From Paraburkholderia phytofirmans OLGA172 (lineage in GTDB: Bacteria; Pseudomonadota; Gammaproteobacteria; Burkholderiales; Burkholderiaceae), in contig NZ_CP014578.1 of assembly GCF_001634365.1 (NCBI RefSeq), forward strand, positions 124,001 to 188,000: a stretch of 64,000 nucleotides of DNA. The letters are read 5' to 3'. A program made the position numbers and the translations under genes. Below are positions 55,830 to 63,445 of the stretch, in pieces. Positions within the stretch are counted from its first letter, which is position 1. Each line of letters starts with the position of its first letter. The notes beneath the pieces were generated by a model. That model did no database searches. It was not told the DNA's origin and saw only the letters and a program-made list of their open reading frames with translations.

Positions 55830-56519
55830 GATTTCTTCTCCAATAACGAAACGTTAAAGCGTTCGCAATGGACTCTCAGGTCCGGGCATGGGGCGTCTAT
55901 CTGGCTGCCGATCAGCGCGGCAGTCCCGCGCTTGACCCTTCGCCTCCCGCAAGGCGCACCGGCTAAGACGTGTCGCACGTCAGCCAATAAATGGGTATCC
56001 CATTTATCGGTTATCGGATTGGATTCCCATGTACTGAAGGCATTGAGCGTATTTTTTTACCTGGCTTGCACGCGATGCGTGTCAGATGCATTCGGCCGGC
56101 TCGATGTAGTCGTGAACAATGCGGGCTTCGGCCACCTGGCGCTGCCAAAGCGGTGCTCGAAGTCGCCGATATCCGCGCGCTCAGCCGCACCGCATCCGAG
56201 CCGGCGGTCGATCTGCGCGCCGGCTGAGCCGGATCGACGTGGCGTCCGCGCGCTGCCCCGCTGGTTGTAGGGCGAAGGTCCACGCAGGTGCAAAACGCAG
56301 GCGCAGAATCTAACGTCCGTGCCGTTTCGGAAATTGGCCGCCGGCGCCAGCGGCCTGAAGCACGCCATCGCTAAATTTTCGCCCAGTCCACGAAAAACCT
56401 GTCTTTCCCGCTTTGATACGCCTCAGCCTCTGGTAGGCTACCGTTTCACGAGACGCGGCTTCCGGACGCGGCCAACTTCTTCACGCGCGTAGGTCAGCGC
56501 ATGCTCGAATGAACAGTTT
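55830..56519. other. Chemoreceptor upstream region and dehydrogenase debris
   Basis: 690 bp divergent between the chemoreceptor and the diguanylate cyclase. It contains the dehydrogenase remnant at 56079 and otherwise no recognisable gene. Confidence 0.5.
56079..56229 (+). pseudogene. Short-chain dehydrogenase remnant
   Basis: VSDAFGRLDVVVNNAGFGHL is the NNAG region of a short-chain dehydrogenase/reductase; immediately after, in another frame, AAKAVLEVADIRALSRTASEP resembles the C-terminal part of the same family. The catalytic S-Y-K region is missing, so an internal deletion and frameshift have destroyed the gene. Confidence 0.65.
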
Positions 56520-58031
56520 ATGGTGACGCGTCGACCGAACATCGTGATTGCGATCAGCATCGTGCTAGCCGGCGCGATACTTGCGATTACGGTGTGGGTA
56601 TTGGCGCAGATGCGCGATGACGCACTGCGGCGTGCACAGGATTCCGTGTTCAACGTCTCGCTGCTGGTCGAACGCGACGTGTCGCGCAATCTCGAGATCT
56701 ACGATCTGTCGCTGCGGGCCGTCGTCGACGGCCTGAACCAACCCGGCGTGTTGGACCTGCCGCCGGCGATCCGCCAGATGGTGCTGTTCGACAGCTCCGC
56801 CAGCGCAAAAGACATGGGTTCGATTTTCGTACTCGACCCCGCCGGCAACGTCATCTTCGATTCGCAATCCACGCCTCCGCGCCAACTCAATCTCGCCGAG
56901 CGCGACTATTTCCAGGTTCAGCGCGATTCCCCCCATGTCGGCCTGTATGTTAGCCACCCGTTCATGCCCAAGGTGACCGGCAAGGACGTGAGCATTGCGT
57001 TGAGCCGGCGCATCTCGCGGCCGGACGGCAGCTTTGGCGGCGTGGTCGTCGGCACGATGCGCCTGACTTACTTCAGACGCCTGTTCGCCGGCATGAATCT
57101 CGGCGCGGGCGGTTCGATGGCGCTGATGCTGAGCGACGGCACGATGCTGATGCGGCGCCCCTACGATCCAAAAGTCATCGGCCGGAGTCTGGCCGGCACC
57201 GCGAACTACACACGCTTCCTCCTGCAGCCAAGCGGGGACTTCTTCGGCACGGCGGCGATCGACGGTGTCGAGCGCTGGTACGCGTTCCGCCATATCGATA
57301 TGTATCCGATGATTCTCGACGTTGCGCTCTCTACGCACGATATCTATGTGCAGTGGCGGCATCGCGCGTGGATCTTCGGCACGCTGATCGCGGCGCTCGA
57401 CGCGGCGATCATTGCGCTTGCCATCCTGTTCTCGCAACAACTGCGGCAGCGCCGCGCTGCCGAAGAAGAGTTGCGCGTGCTGGCGAGCACCGACGGGCTG
57501 ACCGGCCTGAACAATCGCCGCACTTTCGAGGAACATGCGGAGGAGGAGTGGCGCCGGGCGCAACGCAACGAGTGGCCATTGTCGATGCTGCTGATCGATG
57601 TCGACACGTTCAAGGGCTTCAACGATCTATACGGCCATTCGGCCGGCGACGACGCGCTCATTGCCGTGGCGCGCTGCATTGGCCAGAGTGTGCGGCGTCC
57701 GGGCGATACTGCGGCGCGCTATGGCGGTGAAGAATTCGCCGTGCTGCTGCCGGAAACCGACGAAGCCGGGGCGGCGTGTATCGCCGAGAAAATTCGCGCC
57801 GCGGTTCAGGCACTCGAGCTTCGCCATGTCGCGAGTTCACACCACGTGCTGACCATCAGCATCGGCATTGCATGCACCAGGAGCCAGAGATTCGCGACGA
57901 GCCGCGCACTCGTCAACGCCGCGGACGAGGCGCTCTACGAAGCGAAGGACGCGGGACGCAACCGCGTGCTGTGTTATCCGGCGGCGGCGCGGGCGGATCG
58001 ACGCAGCGACGTCGTGTCACCGGCGGGATAA
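56520..58031 (+). CDS. Membrane diguanylate cyclase with periplasmic Cache-type sensor
   Basis: 503 aa: TM1 (about 9-30), a periplasmic dCache-like domain (residues about 45-280, with FVLDPAGNVIFDSQSTPP and ERDYFQVQRDSP), TM2 (about 285-307), and a GGDEF domain with STDGLTGLNNRRTF and the active-site RYGGEEF near residue 402. The upstream I-site position (four residues before GGEEF plus RxxD) reads RRPGDTAARYGGEEF; an RxxD exists as RPGD, so feedback inhibition is possible. It makes c-di-GMP in response to a periplasmic signal. Confidence 0.94.
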   Translation: MVTRRPNIVIAISIVLAGAILAITVWVLAQMRDDALRRAQDSVFNVSLLVERDVSRNLEIYDLSLRAVVDGLNQPGVLDLPPAIRQMVLFDSSASAKDMGSIFVLDPAGNVIFDSQSTPPRQLNLAERDYFQVQRDSPHVGLYVSHPFMPKVTGKDVSIALSRRISRPDGSFGGVVVGTMRLTYFRRLFAGMNLGAGGSMALMLSDGTMLMRRPYDPKVIGRSLAGTANYTRFLLQPSGDFFGTAAIDGVERWYAFRHIDMYPMILDVALSTHDIYVQWRHRAWIFGTLIAALDAAIIALAILFSQQLRQRRAAEEELRVLASTDGLTGLNNRRTFEEHAEEEWRRAQRNEWPLSMLLIDVDTFKGFNDLYGHSAGDDALIAVARCIGQSVRRPGDTAARYGGEEFAVLLPETDEAGAACIAEKIRAAVQALELRHVASSHHVLTISIGIACTRSQRFATSRALVNAADEALYEAKDAGRNRVLCYPAAARADRRSDVVSPAG

Positions 58032-58124
58032 GGCAGGACCATTTCGCCAGGTGCCGGTCCGCCGATCGCGTCGAGTTCAGGCAGAAGGCTACCGCTGGCG
58101 GGGCAGGACTCATCGGGTGCCGCT

Positions 58125-58177
58125 CCGGGTAATTTTACCCGGGCAATATATTGCGCTTAGTTTATACCCGGGTATAA
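58125..58177. promoter_or_regulatory. Repeated palindromic operators overlapping the DUF2239 promoter
   Basis: CCGGGTAATTTTACCCGG (58125-58142, arms CCGGGTAA/TTACCCGG), then a perfect 16-bp palindrome TTATACCCGGGTATAA (58162-58177) containing a TATAAT-like -10. Both share the core TTACCCGGGTAA. They end 30 bp before the gene's ATG, as expected for a repressor binding its own or a neighbour's promoter. Confidence 0.7.
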
Positions 58178-58207
58178 TTCGACAGATCCATTCTTCTGGA
58201 GTTTGTC

Positions 58208-58822
58208 ATGATCCCCCTTCCTGCTACCTGCACTGCCTTCGAGGGGCACCGCCGCATCGCCTCGGGTCCGTTGCCCGAGGTTGCGCTCGCTGTACGCCAG
58301 GTGCTGGCGCGCGGCGAACGGGCGCCTGTGCTGATTTTCGACAACATCACGAGCCGCCCGGTCGAGTTTGATTTGCGCGGCACGCCTGAAGAAATTCTCG
58401 CGCGGCTGACCAGCGAGGCGCCCGCCGAGCAGCCGGCTCCGATCGCTGATGCCGGGGAGGACGACGCCCCCCGTGGCCGTGGTCGGCCCAAGCTCGGTGT
58501 GGTGGCGAGAGAGGTCACGTTACTGCCGCGTCATTGGGATTGGCTCAACGGGCAATCAGGGGGCGCTTCGGTTGCGCTGCGCAAACTAGTCGAAGCGGCG
58601 CGGCTTGCGGGCGAGGACAAGGACCGCCAACGCGCCGCGCAAGAAGCGGTGTATCGCTTCATGACCGCACTCGCCGGCAATCTGCCTGATTATGAAGATG
58701 CGACGCGCGCGCTCTACGCAGACGATCGGGTGCGTTTTGAAGACATCGTTGTGGCATGGCCAGAGGACGTGCGCAACCACACGCTCCGTCTTGCCGCAGA
58801 CGCTTTCTTCAGGCATCCGTAA
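58208..58822 (+). CDS. DUF2239 family protein, possible autoregulator
   Basis: 204 aa from ATG 58208 (TTCTGGAG upstream). The N-terminal part is a DUF2239 domain (CTAFEGHRRIASGPLPEVALAVRQVL, LIFDNITSRPVEFDLRGTPEEIL). An acidic linker is followed by PRGRGRPKLGVVAREVTLLPRHWDWLNGQ, a basic ribbon-then-helices segment reminiscent of DNA-binding ribbon-helix-helix proteins, then a helical tail. Function is unknown; the DNA-binding role is inferred from this and the operators upstream. Confidence 0.8.
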   Translation: MIPLPATCTAFEGHRRIASGPLPEVALAVRQVLARGERAPVLIFDNITSRPVEFDLRGTPEEILARLTSEAPAEQPAPIADAGEDDAPRGRGRPKLGVVAREVTLLPRHWDWLNGQSGGASVALRKLVEAARLAGEDKDRQRAAQEAVYRFMTALAGNLPDYEDATRALYADDRVRFEDIVVAWPEDVRNHTLRLAADAFFRHP

Positions 58823-58878
58823 ATTCGAACGCGTACTGACGAGTGCGCCGCCGACGAAGCGCATGGACGAAAAAAAAT

Positions 58879-58905
58879 CCGCTCACGCCGGGGGAGCGTG
58901 AGCGG
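58879..58905. terminator. Hairpin after the DUF2239 gene
   Basis: Perfect 10-bp stem CCGCTCACGC / GCGTGAGCGG, preceded by eight A. The T run is therefore on the minus strand; rightward it is a weak terminator. Confidence 0.6.
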
Positions 58906-59029
58906 AAAGTCGGAGAGTTACAACATCGCGTGCGCTCATGGGGGCGAACGCAGCAAACAAAGTCTAAGAGTTCAGCTCATCCCCATATATCAGACAAATC
59001 CCAATCACTGCGCCGACGCAAAAAGGCGC

Positions 59030-59491
59030 ATGGACCCAGCGACCCGGCGCGGCCTCTACTGGATGGAAGAGGCGAACCGCCACAAGATCGATTCCGATCT
59101 TGCCGCCGCGAATCTCGGCTACGCCGCCGGCAGCATGCTGTTCGCGCTACGCAACATGCGTGAGTGGCTGGCGGGCATCGTCTCGGGCATCAGCGAATCG
59201 AGCGAATCGATCCTGATGGCCTCGGGCGAGATCGCGCAGGGCAACACCGATCTGTCGCAACGCACCGAAGAACAGGCGGCCGCGTGGCAGGAAACCGCGT
59301 CGAGCATGCAGCAATTGACCTCGACGGTGAAGATGAATGCCGAGAGCGCGCAGCAGGCGGGCGGTGTTGCGCATGGCGCGGCGTGCGTAGCGCTCTTAGC
59401 GCAGTTTCAGCCGCCCTTGCCAGGCCTGGTGGCTCTCCGTACACTCGCGCGTAATTCCCAGACGGCGCAGTTTCGTTGCACCGTCCACTAA
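59030..59491 (+). pseudogene. Chemoreceptor (MCP) remnant
   Basis: The stretch LRNMREWLAGIVSGISESSESI, then LMASGEIAQGNTDLSQRTEEQA and AAAWQETASSMQQLTSTVK, is the post-HAMP start of an MCP signalling domain, closely related to the intact chemoreceptor at 54096. It then runs into unrelated sequence (VAHGAACVALLAQFQPPL) and stops before the signalling tip. The N-terminal 40 residues (ATRRGLYWMEEANRHKIDSD) are unrelated to MCPs. Neither sensor, membrane helices nor tip remain. Confidence 0.75.
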
Positions 59492-59517
59492 AACGCCGAT
59501 AGAGGAGAACCCCCGCC

Positions 59518-60825
59518 ATGGCCGATTCCTACTTCCCACGCTGGCGCGTTCAGCCGAACGCTGCCGAGGGCCGCATTGTCGCCACGGACGAGCGGCTCGC
59601 GTGGCCGCAGATGTTTGCGATGGGCGTTCAGCACGTCGTCGCCATGTTCGGCTCGACCGTGCTTGCGCCGTTGCTGATGGGCTTCGATCCGAACCTGTGC
59701 ATCTTCATGTCGGGGATCGGCACGCTGTTGTTCTTCGTGCTGGTGGGGGGGCGCGTGCCGAGCTATCTCGGCTCGAGCTTCTCGTTCATCGGTTTGGTGA
59801 TCGCGGTGACGGGATATGGCGGTCACGGTCCGAATATGAACATCCCGGTGGCGTTGGGTGGGATCATTGCTTGCGGGGCGGTGTACGGGATCATTGGCCT
59901 GATCGTGTCGGCGGTCGGCACGCGGTGGATTGAAACGCTGATGCCACCGGTCGTGACCGGGGCGATTGTCTGCGTGATCGGGCTGAATCTGGCGCCGATT
60001 GCGGTGCATGGCGTGAGCGGCAGCAACTTCGATTCGTGGATGGCTCTGGTGACGGTGCTGTGCGTCGGTGCGGTCGCGGTGTTTGCGCGCGGCATGCTGC
60101 AGCGATTGCTGATTCTGGTTGGTTTGTTGATGGCGTATGTGATTTACGCGATCGTCACGAATGGTCTCGGCATGGGCAAGCCGATCGACTTTGCGATTGT
60201 GGCGAATGCCGCATGGTTCGGTATGCCGCATTTCACCGCGCCGGTTTTCAGCATGCAGGCGATGACCTTGCTTGCACCGATTGCGGTGATTCTGGTTGCT
60301 GAGAATCTTGGGCACATCAAGGCAGTGAGCGCGATGACCGGTCAGAACCTCGACCGCTATGTCGGCCGCGCGTTTCTCGGCGATGGACTTGCGACGATGC
60401 TGTCCGGGTTTGCCGGCGGCACGGGGGTGACGACGTATGCCGAGAACATCGGCGTGATGGCGGTGACCAAGATCTATTCGACGCTGGTGTTTGTTATTGC
60501 TGCGCTTATTGCTCTCGTGCTTGGCTTTTCGCCGAAGTTTGGGGCGGTGATTCAGACTATTCCGGGGCCTGTGCTGGGCGGTGTTTCGATTGTTGTGTTT
60601 GGGTTGATTGCCGTGACGGGTGCGCGAATTTGGGTCGTCAATAAGGTGGATTTTTCTGACAATCGGAATCTGATTGTTGCGGCGGTGACGCTCGTGCTGG
60701 GGGCTGGGGATTTTTCTTTGAAGCTTGGCGGGTTTGGGCTTGGGGGGATTGGTACCGCTACCTTTGGGGCGATTATTCTTTATGCTCTTCTGAGGAGGAA
60801 GCCGGCGCAAGGGCCGGTGGCTTAA
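59518..60825 (+). CDS. uraA: Nucleobase:cation symporter-2 (uracil permease, UraA-like)
   Basis: 435 aa, 14 predicted segments. The N-terminal GVQHVVAMFGSTVLAPLLMGFDPN and the substrate motif region ILVAENLGHIKAVSAMTG and GGTGVTTYAENIGVMAVTKIYST match UraA/RutG uracil permeases (Glu of AEN and His of GVQHV). It imports uracil by proton symport. Codons after about 60480 become markedly G/T rich. A dispersed-repeat fragment starts 9 bp after the stop. Confidence 0.9.
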   Translation: MADSYFPRWRVQPNAAEGRIVATDERLAWPQMFAMGVQHVVAMFGSTVLAPLLMGFDPNLCIFMSGIGTLLFFVLVGGRVPSYLGSSFSFIGLVIAVTGYGGHGPNMNIPVALGGIIACGAVYGIIGLIVSAVGTRWIETLMPPVVTGAIVCVIGLNLAPIAVHGVSGSNFDSWMALVTVLCVGAVAVFARGMLQRLLILVGLLMAYVIYAIVTNGLGMGKPIDFAIVANAAWFGMPHFTAPVFSMQAMTLLAPIAVILVAENLGHIKAVSAMTGQNLDRYVGRAFLGDGLATMLSGFAGGTGVTTYAENIGVMAVTKIYSTLVFVIAALIALVLGFSPKFGAVIQTIPGPVLGGVSIVVFGLIAVTGARIWVVNKVDFSDNRNLIVAAVTLVLGAGDFSLKLGGFGLGGIGTATFGAIILYALLRRKPAQGPVA

Positions 60826-60833
60826 GGGTGGTT

Positions 60834-60871
60834 TTGGTTTATTAGCGTCGCCCCAGTGCGGGGCGGGCACT
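60834..60871 (+). repeat. Dispersed repeat fragment matching the 17.65-kb inverted repeat
   Basis: TTGGTTTATTAGCGTCGCCC and the following CAGTGCGGGGCGGGCACTT match the left arm at about 17669-17709 with two or three differences, but then diverges into TTCAAAAAAG and lacks the rest of the arm. Both copies begin just after a gene 3' end. Confidence 0.85.
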
Positions 60872-61023
60872 TTCAAAAAAGACCAACGCCGCCGGCAATG
60901 CACCTCGACGGTGCGCATCACGCCCGTGGGCGGCGCACTAACCCTTTCGCCGGTGCAACCCCGCACGCAAATACCATTCGAATGTGCGCCACCGTGCGCA
61001 TGGACCTTGCTTAAGGAATATCG

Positions 61024-61095
61024 ATGACGCACATTTTGGGGATCGGTGCCGAGGTTGTTCGCTTCCGCGTTCGGACCGGCCCGGCCCTCGCGTGA
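61024..61095 (+). CDS. Possible 23-codon leader ORF before the EAL gene
   Basis: ATG 61024 preceded by AAGGAATATCG, encoding MTHILGIGAEVVRFRVRTG and ending 9 bp before the next ATG. It might couple translation of the EAL gene or be chance. Weak support. Confidence 0.2.
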   Translation: MTHILGIGAEVVRFRVRTGPALA

Positions 61096-61104
61096 GAGGA
61101 TTGC

Positions 61105-62373
61105 ATGACGATTGCGCAACAGGAAAGGATGGCCAGCGCGCCGCATGGCTTCGATGTCGAAGTGACGTCGGGGCTCGAACGTTTTTCGGCGCAGCATGGC
61201 GAGCTGACTTTGACCAGCGTGTTTCAACCGATTTTCAGCCTGTCGCATATGCGGGCGGTCGGCTACGAAGGGCTGCTGCGCGCGCACGACGCGCTCGACC
61301 GGCCCGTGTCGCCGCTCGACGTCTTCGGCGAGGCGGCGCGTCTGGGCGACGTGCTGCAAGTCGACCGGCTCGCCCAAACCCTGCATCTGGAGAACTTCAA
61401 GGTGCTTGGCGCCGAGCACGAATGGCTGTTCCTGAACGTCCATCCCGGCGCGCTCACCGATCCGTATCTCGCCGCCGCCTTGCTCGCCAATCTCCGGCGG
61501 CTCGATCTGCCGCCGCGGCGGATCGTGCTCGAGGTGCTCGAACAACGCGCGGACGATCTCGAACGCCTCGCCGACGCGGTGCGCCAGTTCCGTGAGCGCG
61601 GCTTCCTGATCGCACTCGACGACTTCGGTGCGGGCCACTCGAATGTCGAACGGATCTGGCAATTGAATCCCGATATCGTGAAGCTCGACCGCATCATGCT
61701 GTCGCATGCCGCGCATCGTGCGGATATGGCGGCGATCCTGCCGGGGTTGGTGGCGCTGCTGCACGAAGCGGGCAAGCTGGTGCTGGTCGAAGGCGTAGAA
61801 ACGGAGCATGAAGCGCAGATGGCGCTCGCTTGCGACGCGGACTTCGTGCAGGGTTTTTTCTTCGGCCGGCCGAATCCCGGCGCGGCCGACGCGGCGCACG
61901 CCATGACCTGCATCAGCGAAGTCACTGACCGCTATCGCGATCAGGCCGAAGCGCGCGAGCGCCGCAATGCGAGCCGTCTCACACCGTACCTGCGGGCGTT
62001 CGAGCGCGCCGCGGAACGGCTCGCCGCCGGCGAACCGCTCGAGGAGGTCTGCTGGAATTTCCTCGGGCTCGACCATGCCGCGCGCTGTTTTTTGCTCGAC
62101 GCGAAGGGCAAGCAGGCGGGCCGCAACGTCGTGTTGCGCGTCGATCGCGCGGCGCCTGAGACGCGCTTTTTGCCGCTTGCCGACGCGCAAGGGGCGAACT
62201 GGCTGCGTCGTCCGTATTTCCGCGCGGCGATCAGCGCGCCGGAACGTGTGCACGTGACGCGTCCGTATCTGTCGATCAACGAGGCCTTGCCGTGCGTGAC
62301 GCTTTCGGTCGCGACGCGTGTTGGCGAGCAGACATGTGTGCTGTGCGGCGATATCGATTGGGTCGAAGAATAG
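61105..62373 (+). CDS. EAL-domain c-di-GMP phosphodiesterase with C-terminal Cache-like domain
   Basis: 422 aa. Catalytic residues present in order: Glu in YEGLLR (EGL in place of EAL), Asn in LFLNVHP, Glu in VLEVLEQ, Asp-Asp in IALDDFGAGHSN, Lys in IVKLDRIML, Glu in VEGVETE and Gln in FVQGFFFGRP, so hydrolysis of c-di-GMP is likely. The C-terminal 150 residues include RPYFRAAISAPERVHVTRPYLS and CVTLSVATR, resembling a Cache sensor, here cytoplasmic since no membrane helix exists. AGAGGATTGC precedes the ATG. Confidence 0.92.
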   Translation: MTIAQQERMASAPHGFDVEVTSGLERFSAQHGELTLTSVFQPIFSLSHMRAVGYEGLLRAHDALDRPVSPLDVFGEAARLGDVLQVDRLAQTLHLENFKVLGAEHEWLFLNVHPGALTDPYLAAALLANLRRLDLPPRRIVLEVLEQRADDLERLADAVRQFRERGFLIALDDFGAGHSNVERIWQLNPDIVKLDRIMLSHAAHRADMAAILPGLVALLHEAGKLVLVEGVETEHEAQMALACDADFVQGFFFGRPNPGAADAAHAMTCISEVTDRYRDQAEARERRNASRLTPYLRAFERAAERLAAGEPLEEVCWNFLGLDHAARCFLLDAKGKQAGRNVVLRVDRAAPETRFLPLADAQGANWLRRPYFRAAISAPERVHVTRPYLSINEALPCVTLSVATRVGEQTCVLCGDIDWVEE

Positions 62374-62380
62374 CGATTCC

Positions 62381-62549
62381 GATGGTTCGCTCGTGAGGAT
62401 GAGCGGCGGTCCTGGTGGTTTAGATTGGAAGGGCGAGTAGCGGCTCTGATGGTATAGATCGGAACGGTGAGTGGCGGCACCGGTGGCTCAAATTGGCAGC
62501 GCGAGCGGCGGTCCTCATCGTTCAGATGGGAAGGGCGCGGGGCGGTTCT
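62381..62549. repeat. Five degenerate 34-bp tandem repeats
   Basis: Units begin near 62381, 62414, 62448, 62482 and 62516, each with the pattern G-G-T-G-G-T-T-T-A-G-A-T-T-G-G-A-A followed by GGGCGAG-CGGCGG-TCCT. Identity between units is only moderate. It fills the gap between the EAL gene and cutC. Confidence 0.7.
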
Positions 62550-62585
62550 GAGATCATGTCGCTTTTAACGACACACAGCCGCGCT

Positions 62586-63329
62586 ATGTCAGTCCTACTC
62601 GAAGTCATCGCCACGACCGTTGCCGACGCCCGGCTTGCCGTGCAGGCGGGCGCGAACCGCCTTGAACTCGTCACCGCGATGGGCGAGGGTGGTTTAACGC
62701 CGAGCCTTGGGTTGATCGAGGCGGTGGTTGCCGCGGCGGATTTCCGTGCTGCCAACGCGGCGGTCGGCGCTCCGGCGGCCGGCGTGCCGGTCAATGTGAT
62801 CGTGCGGCCGCATAGCCGCTCGTTCGTGTACGACGCCGACGACTACGCCGTGATGCTGCGCGACGTGCGTGCAGTCAAAGCGGCCGGCGCGAACGGCGTG
62901 GTGATCGGCATGCTGACGCCAGACGGTGAGATCGATCGCGAAGGCCTCGCGCGCGCAATCGATGCGGCTGATGGAATGGCCATCACGTTTCACCGCGCGT
63001 TCGACGAAACGCGCGATCTGCAAAAAGCGCTCGACGTGCTGCTCGGTTTCGATGCCGTGACGAATGTGCTGACCTCGGGCGGCAAACCTTCGGTACTGCA
63101 GGCGGAGTCGATCGTGCGCGAGCTGGTACGGCAAGCGGCCTGCTCACATTGCACGGTGCTGGCGGGCGCGGGTTTGACTGTCGACGCAGTCGCCGGCTTC
63201 GTGAGCGCGACGAAAGTTCAAGCGGTTCACTTCGGGGCCGGTGTGCGCGTTGGCGGCAACAGTCTTGCGCCCGTTGACGCGGCGAAAGTCGCGCAGGTGA
63301 GAGCGCTACTGGACGCAAAGCGTAGCTGA
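62586..63329 (+). CDS. cutC: Copper homeostasis protein CutC
   Basis: 247 aa from ATG 62586 (MSVLLEVIATTVADA), equal in length to E. coli CutC; an ATG at 62556 is an alternative and neither has a clear ribosome site. Motifs: GANRLELVTAMGEGGLTPSLG, VIVRPHSRSFVYDADDYAVMLRDV, FHRAFDETRD, VLTSGGKPSVLQ and AGAGLTVDAV. It is a TIM-barrel protein implicated in copper tolerance, though its exact biochemical role remains disputed. Confidence 0.93.
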   Translation: MSVLLEVIATTVADARLAVQAGANRLELVTAMGEGGLTPSLGLIEAVVAAADFRAANAAVGAPAAGVPVNVIVRPHSRSFVYDADDYAVMLRDVRAVKAAGANGVVIGMLTPDGEIDREGLARAIDAADGMAITFHRAFDETRDLQKALDVLLGFDAVTNVLTSGGKPSVLQAESIVRELVRQAACSHCTVLAGAGLTVDAVAGFVSATKVQAVHFGAGVRVGGNSLAPVDAAKVAQVRALLDAKRS

Positions 63330-63384
63330 TTAGTCAGGAAGATAAGCAACGCTACCAGACGCAACGCGTGACAAATCCATCAGG

Positions 63385-63426
63385 CAAAAAATGCCGCTTC
63401 GAGGTTCAACCCGAAGCGGCATTTTT
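63385..63426. terminator. Bidirectional terminator between cutC and the indolepyruvate oxidoreductase gene
   Basis: AAAAAATGCCGCTTCG / CGAAGCGGCATTTTT with loop AGGTTCAACC: A run on one side, T run on the other, so it can stop both convergent genes. Confidence 0.9.
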
Positions 63427-63445
63427 CATTCACGGAGCAAAAGAA

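Noticed and set aside
59488..62253. Leftward 921-codon open frame opposite uraA and the EAL gene
   Set aside because: It is a shadow of two well-supported rightward genes, with Arg/His-rich composition and no domain.
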